Positions 61,544 through 64,000 of a stretch of DNA of 64,000 nt are shown here, piece by piece; position 1 is the first letter of the stretch, and each line of letters starts with the position of its first letter. The notes below the pieces were generated by a model, which saw nothing but the letters and a program-made list of their open reading frames with translations, searched no databases and was not told where the DNA came from. The position numbers were made by a program, and so were the translations under genes. This stretch comes from Luxibacter massiliensis (GTDB taxonomy: Bacteria; Bacillota; Clostridia; Lachnospirales; Lachnospiraceae), in the NCBI RefSeq assembly GCF_900604355.1, contig NZ_UWOE01000001.1, positions 2,170,001-2,234,000 on the forward strand, read 5' to 3'.

Positions 61544-62059
61544 TCACAATTTAATTTCCATGTTCTTCTTATCCCTGCTCCAATTGCACGCAGATTCCCC
61601 TTCACATATATAGCATGCTCTGGATAATTTATCACTTTCATAAAGGATTGAACCCAAAAGAGAAACCCCGTCGCCGGGCCTTCTATGCTCACCTACCGCC
61701 TGCAGGATCCTGCAGGTTTCATCCTCAGAAAACACGGCTAAATCCTTTAAAATCTGCTTGGCAATTTCTTTTCCCCCAATCTCATGAGGTATTCCATCTC
61801 TGTACTGCCCGAATTTCCCAATATCGTGCAAAAGTGCCGCCGTATAAATAACCTCTTTTTCAATGCCCAGCTTTCTCTCTAGGTTCAAAATATATGCAAT
61901 TCTGGCCACATCCAGAAGATGCGGCATCTGATGCCGGCAAAATTCCCTTTTTTGCTCCGCCTCCTCTAAAAGGCCGTAATTTTCTCTGTAAAGAGGATGG
62001 TTCCTGACTGCCTCCAGTCTGGGCATACCCTCCACCTGCCTGTACATCCTTACGTCCAT
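61544..62059 (-). CDS. HD-domain phosphohydrolase in the folate operon
   Basis: ~171 aa. Seen: HD motif AALLHDIGKFGQY with HMPHLLDVARIA-type upstream His (CRHQMPHLLDVARIAYI) and H--E-IGGKEIA. Metal-dependent phosphohydrolase fold. Between folE and folP, so it may dephosphorylate a folate intermediate (e.g. dihydroneopterin triphosphate, for which folQ is missing) (inference). ATG 62059 with GGGGGA upstream; codons to 62107 lack a site. Confidence 0.82.
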   Translation of the reverse strand: MDVRMYRQVEGMPRLEAVRNHPLYRENYGLLEEAEQKREFCRHQMPHLLDVARIAYILNLERKLGIEKEVIYTAALLHDIGKFGQYRDGIPHEIGGKEIAKQILKDLAVFSEDETCRILQAVGEHRRPGDGVSLLGSILYESDKLSRACYICEGESACNWSRDKKNMEIKL

Positions 62060-62172
62060 CAGATCCCCCCACTCCTCAAATTTTATTTTCTGCCGTGACG
62101 CCCTCATATAGATAGTGCCCGGCCAGTCACAGCTGGCCAGCCCCAGGCACCTTTTTATGCGAATGGGCGTCT

Positions 62173-62727
62173 CTACCGCAGCATCTGGAAAAAGAGATTT
62201 ACCAGCTCCTGCTCCTCCTCAAACACCCCCCGTTTTACTAAGGTCACTGTCCTGCTGCCCGGCTTCTTAATGCCCCGCATTGTCATGCACATATGTTCTG
62301 CCTCTAACATGACAAGCACGCCTTTTGGCCCCAGGTTCTCCATAAGGGCGTCTGCAATCTGCCCGGTCAGTTGTTCCTGGATCTGCAGCCTTTTGGCAAA
62401 CACCTCCACTGTCCGGGCCAGTTTACTTAACCCCACAACCCTCCCGTCCGGTATATAAGCTATATGTGCCTTCCCGTAAAAGGGCAGCAGATGATGCTCA
62501 CAGGTGGAATAAAAAGTAATGCCCTTTTCCACCACCATCTCATTATTATCCGCATGAAATGTTTTTTTCAGATGCTGGGCTGCATCTTCCCACATGCCGC
62601 CGTATATTTCCTCATACATCCTGGCAATACGGCTGGGCGTCTGGCTGAGTCCCTCTCTCTTGGGATCCTCCCCAATCCCCTCCAGCAGAAGTTCTACTGC
62701 CTGTTTTATTTTCTCCTGATCTACCAT
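62173..62727 (-). CDS. folE: GTP cyclohydrolase I
   Basis: 184 aa, converts GTP to dihydroneopterin triphosphate. Seen: the zinc-binding FYSTCEHHLLPFYGKAHIAYIP, VGLSKLARTVEVFA, and C-terminal HMCMTMRGIKKPGS with the second Cys ligand. Its ATG overlaps the folC stop by 7 nt, so they are coupled. Normal length. Confidence 0.97.
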   Translation of the reverse strand: MVDQEKIKQAVELLLEGIGEDPKREGLSQTPSRIARMYEEIYGGMWEDAAQHLKKTFHADNNEMVVEKGITFYSTCEHHLLPFYGKAHIAYIPDGRVVGLSKLARTVEVFAKRLQIQEQLTGQIADALMENLGPKGVLVMLEAEHMCMTMRGIKKPGSRTVTLVKRGVFEEEQELVNLFFQMLR

Positions 62728-64000
62728 TGTTTTCCCCCCATACGTTTAACCAGATTTCTTACCTGGCCCAGATAAGACAGAGAGCCGAAAGCTAATACGG
62801 TGCCTTCTGCCCCTGCCTCCCTCCATGCCGATTTTACCGCCCCGGGGATATCCGCTGCCGCCTCTGTCCGGGGACAGTACATATCCGCCGCTTTCTTCAG
62901 CTCCTCCCCAGGCAGGCTGCGCTGTCTATCCGGCAGGTCTACGGTAAAAATCTTCTCTGCCATAGGCCCCATGGTCTGTAAAATCTTATGATATTCTTTA
63001 TCCCGGAATACCCCCATGATCAAAATCAATTTCCTTCCTGGCAGGCAGGCCTCCACTGTCTCCTTAAGCCTTTCTGCAGCCCCTTCGTTGTGGGCTCCGT
63101 CCACAAAAAACAATGGATTTTGGCTGACACATTCGAACCGGCCAGGCCATCTTGTCTCTGCAAACCCTTCCCGGACTGCTTCCCCAGAGACAGTATATCC
63201 CAGGCCCCTCAATGACTCCAATACCTCCAGGGCCAGACACGCATTTTCCACCTGATGTATGCCGGCCAGGTTCAGCCTGAGATTCCTGTAATCTCCATAG
63301 CTTATATTCTGCCCACTCCAGCTAACGTCAGTGACCTCTGCCCTGTCGGGAAACGCAGTAATCAACTGGCTTTTTACTTGGGCGGCCTTTTCTTTTAATA
63401 CCTCCATGACCTCCGGCTCCTGCCTGGCTGTCACAGTGATGCAGCCATATTTAATAATACCGGCCTTATTTCTTGCTATTTCTTCCAGCGTACCGCCCAG
63501 GAACCCCATATGGTCACGGCTGATAGAAGTAAAGACTGCAGCCTGTGTGTTCTTTACAATGTTGGTAGCATCCAACGTTCCTCCAAGGCCTGTCTCCAGT
63601 ACCACAATGTGGCATTTCTTTTTTTTGAAATACAAAAAAGCTATTGCCGTTTCCGCCTCAAACACAGTGGGACTTGTCTCCCCCTTAGCTTCCATGCGGG
63701 CAATAGCTTTTTGAACCAACCCTGCTGATTCCGCGAACTCCTCTTCAGATATCCACTCTCCGTCTATCTGAATCCGCTCCAAATAGGAAACCACTGTCGG
63801 TGAAACATATCTGCCGGTCCTGTACCCTGCCTTGCTTAAAATAGTCGAAATATACGCAAGCACAGAGCCTTTTCCATTCGTTCCTGCAATATGTATGAAC
63901 TTTAAGTCATCCTGGGGATCCCCAAGTTCACGCAACAGACCTCGAATCGTATCCAAGCCAAGTACACTTCCGTATTTCGACACTTCGTCCAAATATACCC
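62721..64000 (-). CDS. folC: Folylpolyglutamate/dihydrofolate synthase, 5' end outside the window
   Basis: Adds glutamate to dihydropteroate and folates. Seen: LGLDTIRGLLRELG, P-loop IHIAGTNGKGSVLAYIST, TVFEAETAIAFLYFKKKKCHIVVLETGLGG and VDGAHNEGAAERL. The first residue in the window (about 63990-63992, a TTG codon) is mid-protein, and codons upstream (YV...) continue the family sequence beyond 64000, so the true start lies outside. First gene in the visible part of the folate operon. Confidence 0.95.
   Translation of the reverse strand, partial: VYLDEVSKYGSVLGLDTIRGLLRELGDPQDDLKFIHIAGTNGKGSVLAYISTILSKAGYRTGRYVSPTVVSYLERIQIDGEWISEEEFAESAGLVQKAIARMEAKGETSPTVFEAETAIAFLYFKKKKCHIVVLETGLGGTLDATNIVKNTQAAVFTSISRDHMGFLGGTLEEIARNKAGIIKYGCITVTARQEPEVMEVLKEKAAQVKSQLITAFPDRAEVTDVSWSGQNISYGDYRNLRLNLAGIHQVENACLALEVLESLRGLGYTVSGEAVREGFAETRWPGRFECVSQNPLFFVDGAHNEGAAERLKETVEACLPGRKLILIMGVFRDKEYHKILQTMGPMAEKIFTVDLPDRQRSLPGEELKKAADMYCPRTEAAADIPGAVKSAWREAGAEGTVLAFGSLSYLGQVRNLVKRMGGKQW

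Noticed and set aside
1..64000. tRNA or rRNA genes
   Set aside because: No cloverleaf or rRNA-like stretch was recognised by eye; a tRNAscan-SE run would be needed to be certain.

Overview
The window looks like chromosomal DNA of an anaerobic, spore-forming Firmicute of the Lachnospiraceae (Clostridium cluster XIVa) type. The grounds are the hrcA-grpE-dnaK-dnaJ order under a CIRCE operator, AGGAGG-type ribosome binding sites, a T-box in front of leuS, CotF-type spore coat genes, a DUF3793 gene, and moderate GC. The assignment is inference from gene content; there is no rRNA or tRNA gene in the window, and no intact transposon, prophage or CRISPR array was seen.

Layout. 1-4274 (minus): heat-shock operon hrcA-grpE-dnaK-dnaJ (dnaJ runs off the left edge; dnaK has an apparent 1-base frameshift at its 3' end). 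4363-8657: hemW, lepA, holA. 8687-14913: competence and sensing block: a PhoB/PhoR-like two-component pair, a GerMN lipoprotein, ComEC, and a ComEA-like lipoprotein. 14972-20755: a small DMT-type transporter, then the arginine operon argC-GNAT-argJ-argB-argD (transcribed from 20.7 kb leftwards) with a promoter covered by ArgR-like palindromes. 21035-23573: proB-proA. 23980-30154: accessory stretch of small stand-alone proteins (GyrI-like, four GNAT acetyltransferases, a WYL regulator, a pentapeptide-repeat protein, a small Na+-decarboxylase-beta-like membrane protein, an iron alcohol dehydrogenase, a cysteine hydrolase). 30697-39189: ogt, lepB, threonine aldolase, argG (with the same operator/promoter design as argC), uracil permease, dipeptidase, a C26 glutamine amidotransferase, two CotF-like coat genes. 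39710-46213: leuS with T-box, class I ribonucleotide reductase nrdA-nrdB with an NrdR-like box inside the promoter. 46432-49222: ZIP transporter, an iron-regulated-looking DUF3793-flavodoxin pair, and a divergent small P-loop protein. 49283-56308: a large membrane protein, trkA-trkH, and an EF-G paralogue. 56419-58898: tyrA-aroA. 59284-64000: folate operon folC-folE-HD-folP-folB/folK plus a RibD/DHFR-like reductase.

The most unusual feature is a set of intergenic repeats. At least six loci carry units of about 61-69 bp that all start with TATACC(C) (or end with it on the other strand) and fold into three short hairpins in the same order. The stems differ between families A, B and C while the order of parts is kept, and loops vary while stems are preserved. 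Family A forms tandem arrays of 3 and 4.6 units (63-bp period), family B a tandem array of 4 units (68-bp period). A separate dispersed hairpin repeat (family D) occurs at three other junctions, two of them inside the arginine operon.

Coordinated control can be read from several promoters: CIRCE/HrcA (chaperones), ArgR-like boxes at both argC and argG, NrdR-like box at nrdA, Fur-like boxes at the DUF3793-flavodoxin pair, and a leucine T-box at leuS.
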